From: Mycobacterium heckeshornense
GTDB taxonomy: Bacteria > Actinomycetota > Actinomycetes > Mycobacteriales > Mycobacteriaceae
Assembly: GCF_016592155.1 (NCBI RefSeq)
Contig: NZ_AP024237.1
Location: forward strand, 3,286,001 to 3,350,000
Direction of reading: 5' to 3'
Length of the DNA stretch: 64,000 nucleotides
Under the pieces are notes generated by a model. It did not search any database, was not told the origin of the DNA, and worked only from the letters and a program-made list of their open reading frames with translations. Numbering within the stretch: the first letter of the stretch is position 1; every line of letters begins with the position of its first letter. The position numbers and the translations under genes were made by a program. Shown here piece after piece: positions 17,910 through 27,225 of this stretch.

Positions 17910-19348
17910 GTACCCGCCGCGGCGAATTCGCGCAGACTGGCTGCCAGCGCGACCGGAACCCGCGCCTTGATCCGGGTGCCGTGCGCGTGGTGTTCGGCTT
18001 TCTGCACACGGCCGTCGGTGTGCACACGCGACACCAGATCGCCCCGGTCGTACGGGATCACCACGTCGACGGCGGTGTCGGTGGGCTTGGCGAGCTCAGT
18101 CAGCTCGGCCATGCGCGTGCGCAAGATGTCGATGCCCTCCCCCGTGCGGGCGGAGACGAACACCGCCCCCGGCAAGGCGCGACGCAGCTTGGCCAGCGCC
18201 AGATCGCCGGCGGCGTCGATCTTGTTGACCACCAGCAGCTCCGGCGCCGGATCGCCGTGGTGGTCGGCGATCACCTCGGAGAGCACTTGGCGCACCGCGC
18301 TGATCTGCGCGAGCGGATTGACGTCGGAGCCGTCGACGACATGCACCAGCAGGTCGGCGTCGACGACTTCCTCCAGCGTGGACCGAAACGCTTCGACCAA
18401 CTGCGTTGGCAGGTGGCGCACGAAACCGACGGTGTCGCTGACCACGTAGGACCGCCCGTCGTCGAACTGCCCGCGCCGGGTGGTGGGTTCCAGGGTGGCA
18501 AACAGCGCGTCCTCGACCAGGACTCCCGCACCGGTGAGGGCGTTGAGCAGGCTGGACTTGCCGGCGTTGGTGTAGCCGACGATCGCGATCGACGGCACGT
18601 CGCTGGCCAGTCGGCGACGCCGCTGGGTGTCGCGGACCCGTTTCATGCCCTTGATGTCGCGGCGCAGCTTGGCCATCCGCTCGCGGATGCGGCGGCGATC
18701 GGTCTCGATCTTGGTCTCACCGGGACCGCGCAGGCCCACGCCGCCGGTGCTGCCGCCGGCCCGGCCGCCGGCCTGCCGCGACATCGACTCGCCCCAGCCG
18801 CGCAGCCGCGGCAGCATGTATTCCATTTGCGCGAGCGACACTTGCGCTTTGCCTTCCCGGCTAGTGGCGTGCTGGGCGAAGATGTCGAGGATCAGCGCGG
18901 TGCGGTCGATGACTTTGACCTTGACCGCCTTCTCCAGCGCGGTAAGCTGCGCCGGCGATAGCTCGCCGTCGCAGATCACAGTGTCGGCGCCGGTGGCCAG
19001 CACTACCTCACGCAGCTCCTGGGCTTTCCCCGAGCCGATGTAGGTCGACGGGTCCGGTTTGTCGCGGCGCTGGATCAGACCTTCGAGCACCTGGGAGCCG
19101 GCGGTTTCGGCGAGTGCTGCCAACTCGGCCAGGCTGGCCTCGGCGTCGGCGGCGCTGCCCTCGGTCCACACGCCGACGAGCACGACACGTTCCAGCCGCA
19201 GCTGGCGGTACTCGACCTCGGAGATGTCGGCGAGTTCGGTCGACAGCCCGGCGACCCGGCGCAGCGCAGAGCGGTCGTCGAGGGCCAACTCGCCCGTGCT
19301 GGGCTTAACCACCGTCTGATCGGGAGATTCCGGATGTGTCATAGGCAA
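17891..19348 (-). CDS. hflX: GTPase HflX, ribosome-associated
   Basis: A 485-residue GTPase that splits or rescues stalled 70S ribosomes. N-terminal HflX domain (VLVGVWTEGSAADAEASL ... DPSTYIGSGKAQEL), a coiled-coil segment with a glycine-rich linker (GRAGGSTGGVGLRGPGETKIE near residue 200) and a G domain: G1 GYTNAGKSSLLNALTG, G3 DTVGFVRHLP, G4 NKID. The C-terminus (RVPVALAASLREFAAAG) is complete. It lies upstream of nothing on its strand but follows dapF with 40 bases between, in the order miaA-dapF-hflX as in M. tuberculosis. Confidence 0.95.
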   Translation of the reverse strand: MPMTHPESPDQTVVKPSTGELALDDRSALRRVAGLSTELADISEVEYRQLRLERVVLVGVWTEGSAADAEASLAELAALAETAGSQVLEGLIQRRDKPDPSTYIGSGKAQELREVVLATGADTVICDGELSPAQLTALEKAVKVKVIDRTALILDIFAQHATSREGKAQVSLAQMEYMLPRLRGWGESMSRQAGGRAGGSTGGVGLRGPGETKIETDRRRIRERMAKLRRDIKGMKRVRDTQRRRRLASDVPSIAIVGYTNAGKSSLLNALTGAGVLVEDALFATLEPTTRRGQFDDGRSYVVSDTVGFVRHLPTQLVEAFRSTLEEVVDADLLVHVVDGSDVNPLAQISAVRQVLSEVIADHHGDPAPELLVVNKIDAAGDLALAKLRRALPGAVFVSARTGEGIDILRTRMAELTELAKPTDTAVDVVIPYDRGDLVSRVHTDGRVQKAEHHAHGTRIKARVPVALAASLREFAAAGTQATTS

Positions 19349-19388
19349 TTACCGATGGTGCACGCCGAACCGGCGGTGCGCACCCGAA

Positions 19389-20261
19389 TTAACGCTGCTG
19401 GCGTCGCCACCATTCCTTGTTCACTTCACCGGCGGCGACCAGCACCGACGGCCCGCGTAGGTAGCTGGTGGCCTCGGTGAGGGTGACGGTGACCTCACCG
19501 CCGGGCACCTGCACGGCGAGTGTGCCGGTGGTGGCGCCGGTATGCGCCAACGCCGCGACCGCGGCGGCCACGGTTCCGGTGCCGCACGAGCGGGTTTCAC
19601 CGACCCCACGTTCGTACACCCGCATCAACACCGCGCCACGGTCCGGGGCGGTGAGGATCTCGATGTTGACCCCGTCCGGGAACTGTGCTCGGTCGAAATC
19701 CACCGGTGCTCCAATATCCAAGGCGGCCAACGTTTCAGCCGTGAGTTGCGGGTCCAGGCACGCCAGGTGCGGGTTGCCCACATCGATCACCAGGCCGCTG
19801 AATCGCCTGCCTGCGACCACGGCCTCGCTCGTGCCGAGGCGGTTGGCCTTGCCCATATCGACGGTGACGTCGGCGTGCTCCGGGCTGACGTCGTGCACCG
19901 TGACCGGGCGAGCCCCGGCCAGCGATCCGACCACGAATTCGTCGCGCCGCTCCAGCCCGCTGACCCGCAGGTAGTGTGCGAACACCCGGGCGCCGTTGCC
20001 GCACATCTGGGCGATCGAGCCGTCGGCGTTGCGGTAGTCCATGTACCAGTCGCCGGCGTCGACGCCGTCAGGCAGACGGTCGAGCACGCCCGCAGCCTGC
20101 GCGGCGGCCGCGGTAGTGATCCGCAAAACCCCGTCGGCGCCAAGGCCACGACGGCGGTCACACAGCGCGGCCACCGCCTGCGCAGTCAGGGTCAGCTTCG
20201 CCTCCGGGTCAGGCAGCAGCACAAAATCGTTCTGCGTGCCGTGGCCTTTGGCGAAAATCAT
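19389..20261 (-). CDS. dapF: Diaminopimelate epimerase DapF
   Basis: A 290-residue epimerase converting LL- to meso-diaminopimelate for peptidoglycan and lysine. The ATG at 20261 gives [18 protein letters not shown]; this is the normal start and is preceded by GAGGAG inside the repeat element. Catalytic cysteines are in [13 protein letters not shown] and [13 protein letters not shown]. The start codon is the A of an ATGA overlap with a 19-codon mini-ORF (20258-20317). The first four codons have been copied upstream by the tandem duplication at 20250-20361. Confidence 0.95.
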   Translation of the reverse strand: MIFAKGHGTQNDFVLLPDPEAKLTLTAQAVAALCDRRRGLGADGVLRITTAAAAQAAGVLDRLPDGVDAGDWYMDYRNADGSIAQMCGNGARVFAHYLRVSGLERRDEFVVGSLAGARPVTVHDVSPEHADVTVDMGKANRLGTSEAVVAGRRFSGLVIDVGNPHLACLDPQLTAETLAALDIGAPVDFDRAQFPDGVNIEILTAPDRGAVLMRVYERGVGETRSCGTGTVAAAVAALAHTGATTGTLAVQVPGGEVTVTLTEATSYLRGPSVLVAAGEVNKEWWRRQQR

Positions 20262-20373
20262 CGGCGCCACTCCTCGATCCCGGCTGCGCCGGCATCATCG
20301 TCGTCGGCGAAAATCATCGGCGCCACTCCTCGATCCCGGCTGCGCCGGCATCATCGTCGTCGGCGCGGATCAC
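20250..20373 (-). repeat. MIRU-like element, 56-bp tandem duplication with two mini-ORFs (miaA-dapF)
   Basis: A 56-base unit (20250-20305) is repeated without change at 20306-20361. Read on the minus strand each copy holds a 19-codon ORF: 20314-20373 (GTG start, [19 protein letters not shown]) and 20258-20317 (ATG start, [19 protein letters not shown]). Each ends in a TGA that overlaps the next start as ATGA, the last being dapF's own ATG. This is the layout described for mycobacterial interspersed repetitive units (MIRU) in senX3-regX3. The acidic peptide ending EEWRR also resembles the elements at 55640 and 61513. Confidence 0.85.
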
Positions 20374-20377
20374 ACGC

Positions 20378-21304
20378 TCAGGATACGTGGCGCCAGGCCC
20401 GCAGCACCGCGTCGACGGTGTCGGCGCGCTTGGGCGCGGCGGCGTCCAGCCAGCGGATACGGTGATCGCGGCGAAACCAGGACCGCTGCCGCCGCACATA
20501 GCGGCGGGTGCCGATGTAGGTCTGCCGGCGCGCCTCGTCGAGCAACTCCGAGGTGCCACCGGCATCTAGCGCGGCGATCACTTGCGCGTAGCCAAGCGCC
20601 CGTGACGCGGTGACGCCGTCGCGCAGCCCCCGGTTGAGCAAGCCCGCCACTTCGCCAACGAGCCCGCGCTCGAACATGGTCTTGGTGCGCTGGGCCAGCC
20701 GCTCGTCGAGAACTGAAGTCTCACAATCCAATCCAATGATCGCGGTGCCCCAGCGTGCTGCGCCGATCGGCGGTGCCGAGGCGACAAACGGCTGCCCGGT
20801 GAGTTCGATGACCTCCAGCGCGCGCACGATGCGGCGGCCATCGCTGGGCAAGATCGCGGCGGCGGCTGCCGGGTCGCGGCTGGCTAGCTCGGCATGCAGT
20901 CGAGCGGGCCCGACGTCGGCGAGCCGCTGCTCCCACCTGGCCCGCACGGCCGCGTCAGTCGCCGGAAACGACCAGTCGTCGAGCAGGGACTGAACGTAGA
21001 GCATCGACCCGCCGACCACGATCGGCACCGCTGCCCGGGCCATGATCGCTTCGATGTCGGCCGCAGCGCCCTGCTGGTAGCGGGCGACGGTCGCGGTCTC
21101 GGTGACGTCGAGGACGTCGAGTTGATGGTGCGGGATGCCGCGACGCTCGGCAACCGGCAGTTTGGCGGTGCCGATGTCCATACCGCGGTAGAGCTGCATA
21201 GCGTCGGCGTTGACAATCTCCCCGCCGAGCCGTTCGGCGACGTCGAGCGCCAGCTGCGACTTGCCGGTACCGGTGGGGCCGACAATCGCCAGCGGCCTGG
21301 TCAC
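20378..21304 (-). CDS. miaA: tRNA dimethylallyltransferase MiaA
   Basis: A 308-residue enzyme that adds a dimethylallyl group to A37 of UNN-reading tRNAs. P-loop [18 protein letters not shown] at residues 9-26, substrate segment [19 protein letters not shown], and the C-terminal [20 protein letters not shown]. It starts at GTG (21304) with a 4-base overlap (GTGA) on the gene upstream, indicating translational coupling. It works before MiaB (27222), which methylthiolates the same base. Confidence 0.95.
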   Translation of the reverse strand: MTRPLAIVGPTGTGKSQLALDVAERLGGEIVNADAMQLYRGMDIGTAKLPVAERRGIPHHQLDVLDVTETATVARYQQGAAADIEAIMARAAVPIVVGGSMLYVQSLLDDWSFPATDAAVRARWEQRLADVGPARLHAELASRDPAAAAAILPSDGRRIVRALEVIELTGQPFVASAPPIGAARWGTAIIGLDCETSVLDERLAQRTKTMFERGLVGEVAGLLNRGLRDGVTASRALGYAQVIAALDAGGTSELLDEARRQTYIGTRRYVRRQRSWFRRDHRIRWLDAAAPKRADTVDAVLRAWRHVS

Positions 21305-21987
21305 GGCTGCCAGACACCGGCGAAGTAGCCCACGCCGTAGGGCGCTCCGCGGTAGAGCTCCTTGGCCGATCGCGGCGCCGGCTCGGCCAGCCCGGCCAGC
21401 ACCTGAAACGGCACCCGCCCGACAACCCGGGTCGGCAGCCGGGTCAGCGCAGCCGCATCACCGCAGGCCAGCGCATCATCGAGCGCGAGCTGAACGTCGA
21501 CGTCGCCCGGGTGGTGGCCGCCCGGGGCCGCCGGAGTCAAGGTATTGGCACCGTCGGCGACGATCAACACCCCCGTCGGTTCGACCAGCTGGTCGATCTG
21601 GGTGCGCAGACACCGGCCCCGGGCAACCGCGGCCTCGACGCGGTGGTCGTCGGCGTAGACGCGCACTTCGGCCCGGGCATGCGGCTGGACCTGCTCACGT
21701 GTCCACGCGGTGATCAGGGCACACAGTGGCAGTTCGTCGGGCCGGCGGTCGGCATCCGGCGAGAGCCGCACCGGCAGCTCGACCCCGAAACCGGCGAAAG
21801 TGCCGGCCCTCTCGGGCCCGACCACGCTGTCGAAACGTCCCGAGCCGACGGCAATCCAGCGCGCCGGCAGCGAGGCGGTAGCGGCGATCACCGCCTCGCG
21901 AAGGTCGGCCAGGTCAGCTGCGGCCGCTCCGGCGAGTTGCGGAACCAGCAGTGGTGCTGACGGAATGATCGCGATGGCGCCCAGCAC
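21301..21987 (-). CDS. Conserved protein of LigB/MEMO-like fold (Rv2728c type)
   Basis: A 228-residue protein conserved directly upstream of miaA in mycobacteria. The N-terminus ([19 protein letters not shown]) and the segment [20 protein letters not shown] near residue 142 fit a class III extradiol dioxygenase/MEMO-like fold, in which a metal-binding histidine often follows IxPHPP; here that position is SAPLLVP and no clear metal triad is visible. Function unknown. It overlaps miaA by four bases. Confidence 0.75.
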   Translation of the reverse strand: MLGAIAIIPSAPLLVPQLAGAAAADLADLREAVIAATASLPARWIAVGSGRFDSVVGPERAGTFAGFGVELPVRLSPDADRRPDELPLCALITAWTREQVQPHARAEVRVYADDHRVEAAVARGRCLRTQIDQLVEPTGVLIVADGANTLTPAAPGGHHPGDVDVQLALDDALACGDAAALTRLPTRVVGRVPFQVLAGLAEPAPRSAKELYRGAPYGVGYFAGVWQP

Positions 21988-21996
21988 GCCACCAAA

Positions 21997-22908
21997 CTAA
22001 CGTCCCGGTGACATCGCGGGCTGATGGGTGGCTGATGCGCCGCCCCGGCCGGTCGTGAGCGTGGCCGCCTCGTCGCGCGCCAAGGCCACTGTCGCCGCAA
22101 TCATCACGACCACCGCAACCGCCAACGTCGACCACCCGGCCTGGCCCGGCCGCAGGACCTCACCCAGCATGGCGATTCCCAGCAGCGAACCCAGCAGCGG
22201 CTGACACACCGTCAGCGTTGGCAGCGATGCGGTCAGCGCACCGGCGCGAAACGACGACTGCTGCCACACCGTCGCCCCCAACGCGGCCAGCAGCCAGCCG
22301 TACAACTCGGGGGTCCGCAGTAGCACTGCAATACCGTCGCCCAGCACCCCGATGACCCCCTTGGTCAACACCGCGAAGAGCGCCCACGACAACGCGGACG
22401 CCATCGCCAGCAGCACCGCGACCGTAGGGCCGGAACACCTCCGGGCCACCACCAGGCACGACACCAACGCCGGGCCGATCACCACGATCGCGACGGCCCA
22501 GGTTGTGATCGGGGCCCGGGCGTGACCGGCCGACGGATGGCCGATGGTCACCACGATTGCAACCGCAACGGCCAGCAGCGCCGCCCACGTCCATTCCCGC
22601 CTGGTCATCCGACGATGGGTGACGCGGGCGTTGATCGGCAACGCGAACAAAAGCGCCGTCACCAGCAACGCCTGTACCAACAGCACCGATCCCAAGCCCA
22701 GCGCCGCGGCCTGCAGCCCGAAACCGACGCCACCCGCAAGACTTCCCAACCACCAGCGGGGGTATCGCAGCAGCCTGGCGAACAACCCGACATGGCCGAC
22801 CGGCTTGTCGGTGACCTGCCGCGCGGCGCGCTGGTGGATCACGTTGCCGACCGCGATGAACAGCGCCGCGCTTAAGGCCAGCAGCGCGGCGATGTCCGTC
22901 TTCGGCAT
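21997..22908 (-). CDS. DMT-superfamily-like membrane protein, paralogue 1 (Rv2729c type)
   Basis: A 303-residue integral membrane protein with about nine or ten hydrophobic helices, starting at the ATG at 22908 behind GGGAGGT. It opens PKTDIAALLALSAALFIAVG and contains QRAARQVTDKPVGHVGLF, LLVQALLVTALLFALPINAR, ALFAVLTKGVIGVL and SLPTLTVCQPLLGSLLG, a two-half layout like EamA/DMT transporters. First in gene order next to Rv2728c. The closest relatives are the two genes upstream; all three share these signatures. Transported substrate unknown. Confidence 0.82.
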   Translation of the reverse strand: MPKTDIAALLALSAALFIAVGNVIHQRAARQVTDKPVGHVGLFARLLRYPRWWLGSLAGGVGFGLQAAALGLGSVLLVQALLVTALLFALPINARVTHRRMTRREWTWAALLAVAVAIVVTIGHPSAGHARAPITTWAVAIVVIGPALVSCLVVARRCSGPTVAVLLAMASALSWALFAVLTKGVIGVLGDGIAVLLRTPELYGWLLAALGATVWQQSSFRAGALTASLPTLTVCQPLLGSLLGIAMLGEVLRPGQAGWSTLAVAVVVMIAATVALARDEAATLTTGRGGASATHQPAMSPGR

Positions 22909-23003
22909 GCCTGACCTCCCCGCCGACTTCCGCCGACGCATATCAACTGTTGCACGAACATGCTGCGACGCTGGGCAATGAGGCGCGGCGCGCCGGGAAA
23001 CCG

Positions 23004-23930
23004 TTAGCCGCTCAGGTGTTGCGACGCTGCCGCTGGCAGGTCACGGGCCTTCGCGTCCCGCCCCGCGCCGGCCGCCATGGTTGCGGCCTCGCCACGGGCC
23101 AGGGCCACCGTCGCGACCATCACCACGACGGCGGCGACGACGAGCACAAGCCATTCAGTGCCGTCGGCACGTAAACTCTCGCCGAGCACGGTCACCCCGA
23201 GCACGGTGGCCACCACCGGCTTTGCCACCGTGATAGTGGGCAGCGAGGCGGTCAGGGCGCCGGCGCGGAACGCCGACTGCTGAAAGACCATCGCGACCAG
23301 CGCGGCAAGCACCCACGCATACAGCTCCGGCGTCTGCAACAAGTGGCCGGCGCCATGTTCGAGCACGTCGACGATGCCCTTGGTCAGCACCGCGAACAGC
23401 GCCAACGACGAGCCCGACACCACTGCCAGCAGCACCGCCGCAGCCGGCCGATCCGACCAGATCTGGGCGCCCAAAACACATAACCCCAACGCCGGACCCA
23501 TCACCATCGCCACAACGATCCAGGCTTGCAGCGAGCCGTGGGAGTCACCGGCCGTCGGATCCCCGACGGTCACGACCACCGCCAACGCCGCGGCCAGCAA
23601 TATCGCCCACATCCACTCCCGGCCCGTGATCCGGTGGCCAGTCACCCGTGCATAAATCGGCAGGGCGAAGAGGATGACCGTGACCTGCAGCGCCGTGACC
23701 AGCATGACCGAGCCATGGTCGAGCGCTGCGGCAATCAGGCAGTAACTGGCAATATCCCCCATTCCGCCCAGCCACCACCGGACGTCGCGCAACAGCATGC
23801 CAAACAGGGCCAAATGGCCGACCTGCTTATCGGTGACCAGTTGCGCGGACCGCTGACGGATCACACTCCCGATCGCGGCTGCGAGCGCAGCGCACAAGGC
23901 GAGCAGCGTCGCAACATCGGTATTCGACAT
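23004..23930 (-). CDS. DMT-superfamily-like membrane protein, paralogue 2
   Basis: A 308-residue paralogue of the flanking genes, starting at the ATG at 23930 (MSNTDVATLLALCAALAAAI). It shares RQRSAQLVTDKQVGHLALF, RDVRWWLGGM, ILFALPIYARVTGH, ALFAVLTKGIVDVL, QTPELYAWVLAAL and SLPTITVAKPVVATVLG with them. It differs most in the third helix (IASYCLIAAALDHGSVMLV). Gap to the next paralogue downstream is 95 bases, so co-transcription is plausible. Confidence 0.8.
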   Translation of the reverse strand: MSNTDVATLLALCAALAAAIGSVIRQRSAQLVTDKQVGHLALFGMLLRDVRWWLGGMGDIASYCLIAAALDHGSVMLVTALQVTVILFALPIYARVTGHRITGREWMWAILLAAALAVVVTVGDPTAGDSHGSLQAWIVVAMVMGPALGLCVLGAQIWSDRPAAAVLLAVVSGSSLALFAVLTKGIVDVLEHGAGHLLQTPELYAWVLAALVAMVFQQSAFRAGALTASLPTITVAKPVVATVLGVTVLGESLRADGTEWLVLVVAAVVVMVATVALARGEAATMAAGAGRDAKARDLPAAASQHLSG

Positions 23931-24045
23931 GGGCTGATCTCCTCGCCGACGTCCGGCCTGCAAAGCCGTTACGCACACCTAACTATTCACCCGCTGTTTC
24001 CCGACGGGCCGAGAAACACTCTATTGCGCCCGCCAACCTCGCCAA

Positions 24046-24963
24046 CTACGCAAGCACGCTGCGCGAGATCGCGTCGCCTAGTCCGGCAACCTCAACCGGG
24101 CGCCGTTCGGCGCCGGCGGCCATAGTGACGGCCTCGCCGCGCGCCAGCGCCACCGTCGCGACGACCACCACTGCCACCGCCGCGATCAGCACGACGATCT
24201 CCGCACCGGGGGTCTGCAAGGTTTCACCGAGCACGGCCACCCCGAGGACCGATGCGACCACCGGCTCGGCCACCGTCATGGTCGGCAACGAGGCGGTCAG
24301 CGCGCTGGCCCGAAACGACGACTGCTGAAATACCGTGCCGACCAGCGCCGCCAGCAGCCAGGCATACAGCTCCGGCGTGCGCAGCACCGGTCCCAGCCCC
24401 TGGTCAAGCACCGCGACAATCCCCTTGGTCAGCACCGCAAACAGCGCCCACGCCGACGCCGACACCAACGCCAGCAATATCGCGGCTGCCGGCCCCGAAC
24501 AGATCCGCGCCCCCACGACACACAACGCCAACGCCGGTCCCATCACCGCGGCGACCACCGTCCACGCCGTGGCCGACCCGCGCTGGACGCCAGCGGTCGG
24601 ATCACCCACGACGACAAAAACCGCGACCGCCGCAGCTACCAGCACCGCCCACACCCACTCCCGGCGGCTGACCGGATGCCGGGTGAGCCTGGCATTGATC
24701 GGCAATGCGAACAGCAACGCCGTCACTTGCAGCGCCTGCACCAACACCACCGACCCCAGTCCCAATGCCACGGCTTGCAAACCGAAACTGGCAACCGCGG
24801 CCACACCGCCCAGCCACCAGCGGGCGTCGCGAAGCGACATGCGGAACAGTTGCAGATGCCCGACGGGCTCGTCGGTGATCTCCTGCGCAGACCGCTGGCG
24901 GATCACATCCCCCGCTCCGGATATCAGCGCGGCGATCAGGGCAAGCAGCGCAGCGATATCCAC
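24046..24963 (-). CDS. DMT-superfamily-like membrane protein, paralogue 3
   Basis: A 305-residue paralogue starting at GTG (24963, MDIAALLALIAALISGAGDV); no ATG is available upstream in frame before the ribosome site (GGGGGT). Shared signatures are RQRSAQEITDEPVGHLQLF, RDARWWLGGV, LVQALQVTALLFALPINAR, ALFAVLTKGIVAVL, RTPELYAWLLAAL and SLPTMTVAEPVVASVLG. The C-terminal tail (VEVAGLGDAISRSVLA) is unique. It is the first gene of the three transcribed and diverges from the DUF349 gene. Confidence 0.8.
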   Translation of the reverse strand: MDIAALLALIAALISGAGDVIRQRSAQEITDEPVGHLQLFRMSLRDARWWLGGVAAVASFGLQAVALGLGSVVLVQALQVTALLFALPINARLTRHPVSRREWVWAVLVAAAVAVFVVVGDPTAGVQRGSATAWTVVAAVMGPALALCVVGARICSGPAAAILLALVSASAWALFAVLTKGIVAVLDQGLGPVLRTPELYAWLLAALVGTVFQQSSFRASALTASLPTMTVAEPVVASVLGVAVLGETLQTPGAEIVVLIAAVAVVVVATVALARGEAVTMAAGAERRPVEVAGLGDAISRSVLA

Positions 24964-25309
24964 CTTCGCGATGGGTGACCCCCTTACCGGCCGGCCGGCC
25001 CGAATGCCGTGACCTGCCTGCTATTCGGCGACAGTTTTACGAACCCCCTATTGTGCTCGCGCGGCGTCGCACCGCACCGAAGGCACGCGCCCGACGGCTG
25101 GGTCGTGCCCGATCTGTAACGCTTGCATACCATCGCAGCCCGCCGGTGTGACGACAACGGGCAAAACCAACGTGCCCGCATGTTGGCCGCCAAGCTGCTT
25201 CAATACAGTTGGAACCGGTCAGGAGCACCGCTCCGACTTGCAGCTGATGGCGCCGCGGTGCGCGGCAGGTGCGCGGACCCAACCGCGCGAAGGGTGGTGA
25301 CGGCAGCGT
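24964..25309. other. Intergenic region between the DMT paralogues and the DUF349 gene
   Basis: 346 bases with no supported gene. M. tuberculosis has a small hypothetical gene (Rv2730) about here, but none of the short frames in this gap shows anything I recognise. It must carry the divergent promoters. Confidence 0.5.
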
Positions 25310-26638
25310 ATGACCTCTCAGGAGCCTCGCCGCAGCGATTCGCCCCGTCCGGCACCCCGCCCGGGGCCACGTCCCGGGCCCCGACCGACCTCACGATCCT
25401 TGCTGCACCCCGTCGCGGCGGCACCTGCCAGCGACCCTCACCGGTTCGGCCGTGTCGACGACGACGGCACGGTGTGGTTGATCACGGCCAGTGGCGAGCG
25501 GGTGATCGGATCATGGCAAGCTGGCGACTCCGAAGCCGCGTTCGCGCATTTCGGCCGGCGGTTTGACGACCTGAGCACCGAAGTCGCCTTGCTGGAGGAA
25601 CGCCTGGCGACCGGCACCGGCGATGCCCGCAAGATCAAAGCCACCGCGTCGGCGCTCGCCGAGGCGTTGCCCACAGCCAATGTGCTCGGCGACGTCGACG
25701 CGCTGGCCGCCCGGTTGACCGCGATCCGCGAACACGCCGAGTCCGTCGCCGCCGCTGACCGTGCCCGCCGTGAACAACATCGCGCAGCGCAGACCGCGCG
25801 CAAGGAGGCGCTGGCCGCCGAGGCCGAAGAGCTGGCCGCCAATTCGACGCAGTGGAAAGCCGCCGGTGACCGGCTGCGCGCCATCCTCGAGGAGTGGAAA
25901 ACGATCACCGGGGTGGACCGCAAAACCGACGATGTGCTCTGGAAGCGCTACGCCGCGGCCCGCGAGATGTTCAACCGTCGGCGGGGATCGCATTTCGCCG
26001 AGCTGGACCGGGAACGCTCCGGGGCCCGTGACGCCAAGGAGCGGTTGTGTCAGCGCGCCGAAGAACTCGCAGAATCAACGGACTGGAGCGCCACCAGCGC
26101 GGAGTTCCGCAAGCTGCTCGGCGAATGGAAGGCGGCCGGACGAGCCGCCCGCGAGGTCGACGACGCGTTGTGGCGGCGCTTCAAGGCTGCCCAGGACAAG
26201 TTCTTCAAGGCGCGCAATGCCGCTACCGCTGAGCGCGATGCCGAATTGCGCGCCAACGCCGCCGCCAAAGAGGCGCTGCTTGCTGAGGCCGAAAAGCTGG
26301 ACACCAGCAACCACGACGCCGCCAGGGCGGCGCTGCGATCGATCGCCGAGCGGTGGGACAAGATCGGCAAGGTGCCGCGGGAGCGCTCCGCTGAGCTGGA
26401 GCGGCGGCTGCGAGCGGTGGAGAAGCGGGTGCGCGACGCGACCGAGCCGGGCTGGTCCGACCCGCAAGCGCAGGCCCGGGCCGAGCAGTTCCGCGCCCGC
26501 GCCGAGCAATTCGAGCGCCAGGCCGAAAAGGCGCAGGCCGCTGGCCGTAGCAAGGAAGCCGACGAGGCCAAGGCGAACGCTCAGCAGTGGCGCGAGTGGG
26601 CCGAGGCCGCCGCCGACGCGCTGACCCGCAAACCCTAA
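25310..26638 (+). CDS. DUF349 repeat coiled-coil protein (Rv2731 type)
   Basis: A 442-residue protein. A proline/arginine-rich N-terminus (residues 1-40) is followed by a small beta domain ([21 protein letters not shown]) and then helical DUF349 repeats recognisable by W-K-x-[AI]-[GT] and the paired [LF]W-[KR]-R-[YF] motif: [24 protein letters not shown] in pieces near residues 190-213, [21 protein letters not shown] near 268, and [20 protein letters not shown] near 345. DUF349 proteins are RNA/nucleic-acid-associated in some bacteria, but no function is proven here. Its stop overlaps that of the membrane gene at 26635 by four bases. Confidence 0.85.
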   Translation: MTSQEPRRSDSPRPAPRPGPRPGPRPTSRSLLHPVAAAPASDPHRFGRVDDDGTVWLITASGERVIGSWQAGDSEAAFAHFGRRFDDLSTEVALLEERLATGTGDARKIKATASALAEALPTANVLGDVDALAARLTAIREHAESVAAADRARREQHRAAQTARKEALAAEAEELAANSTQWKAAGDRLRAILEEWKTITGVDRKTDDVLWKRYAAAREMFNRRRGSHFAELDRERSGARDAKERLCQRAEELAESTDWSATSAEFRKLLGEWKAAGRAAREVDDALWRRFKAAQDKFFKARNAATAERDAELRANAAAKEALLAEAEKLDTSNHDAARAALRSIAERWDKIGKVPRERSAELERRLRAVEKRVRDATEPGWSDPQAQARAEQFRARAEQFERQAEKAQAAGRSKEADEAKANAQQWREWAEAAADALTRKP

Positions 26639-27225
26639 GGCCGCCGGTCGGGGCCTGGCGGTTTGTCCGCGTCGGGGTTGTCGAGGCTTTCCAGCAGCGT
26701 TTTGGACTGCCGGCGCGCGGCGGCGCGGCGGCGTTGTTCCTCAGCGGCAAGCTGCACGATGGTGCGCGACCACACCACCCGGGCCCAGTGGAAGGTGAGC
26801 ATGATCACGGTGATCCACGAGATGACGAGACCCACACCGGGGCCGGGATGACCTTCAGCCACCGTTTGTCGCGACCAGACCGCAAGCAGACCGACGGCAC
26901 TGGCTAACGCCGAGCCGGCCAGCGCCACCCAGGCCAACGCCCAGCGCCGGGTCATCAATGCCAGCATCGAAAAGCCGACGCCGAACACCAGCGCCAGCCA
27001 GCCGAACACCCGCGACGGCAACGCCAGGGCCGCGGCGGCGGCTCCGTGGCTGGCGAACAGCACATCCCAGCCCCGGACATCACCGGTGTGCGGCAGGATA
27101 AACGAGCCAAGCAGCACGAACACCAGGATGGCGACGACGAAACCTCTTACGCCAGGATCGATTTCACGCGCAATGCGGCGCTCGGCGTCCTCCAGGTCCG
27201 CTTTGAACGCGTCGAACTCGTTCAT
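26635..27225 (-). CDS. Conserved membrane protein (Rv2732c type)
   Basis: A 196-residue protein with four hydrophobic helices (about residues 28-45, 62-82, 92-115 and 128-145) and a charged, arginine/alanine-rich C-terminal tail ([19 protein letters not shown]). The ATG at 27225 is chosen because it forms an ATGA overlap with the miaB stop, which couples translation. Soluble N-terminus: [21 protein letters not shown]. Function unknown. Confidence 0.82.
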   Translation of the reverse strand: MNEFDAFKADLEDAERRIAREIDPGVRGFVVAILVFVLLGSFILPHTGDVRGWDVLFASHGAAAAALALPSRVFGWLALVFGVGFSMLALMTRRWALAWVALAGSALASAVGLLAVWSRQTVAEGHPGPGVGLVISWITVIMLTFHWARVVWSRTIVQLAAEEQRRRAAARRQSKTLLESLDNPDADKPPGPDRRP

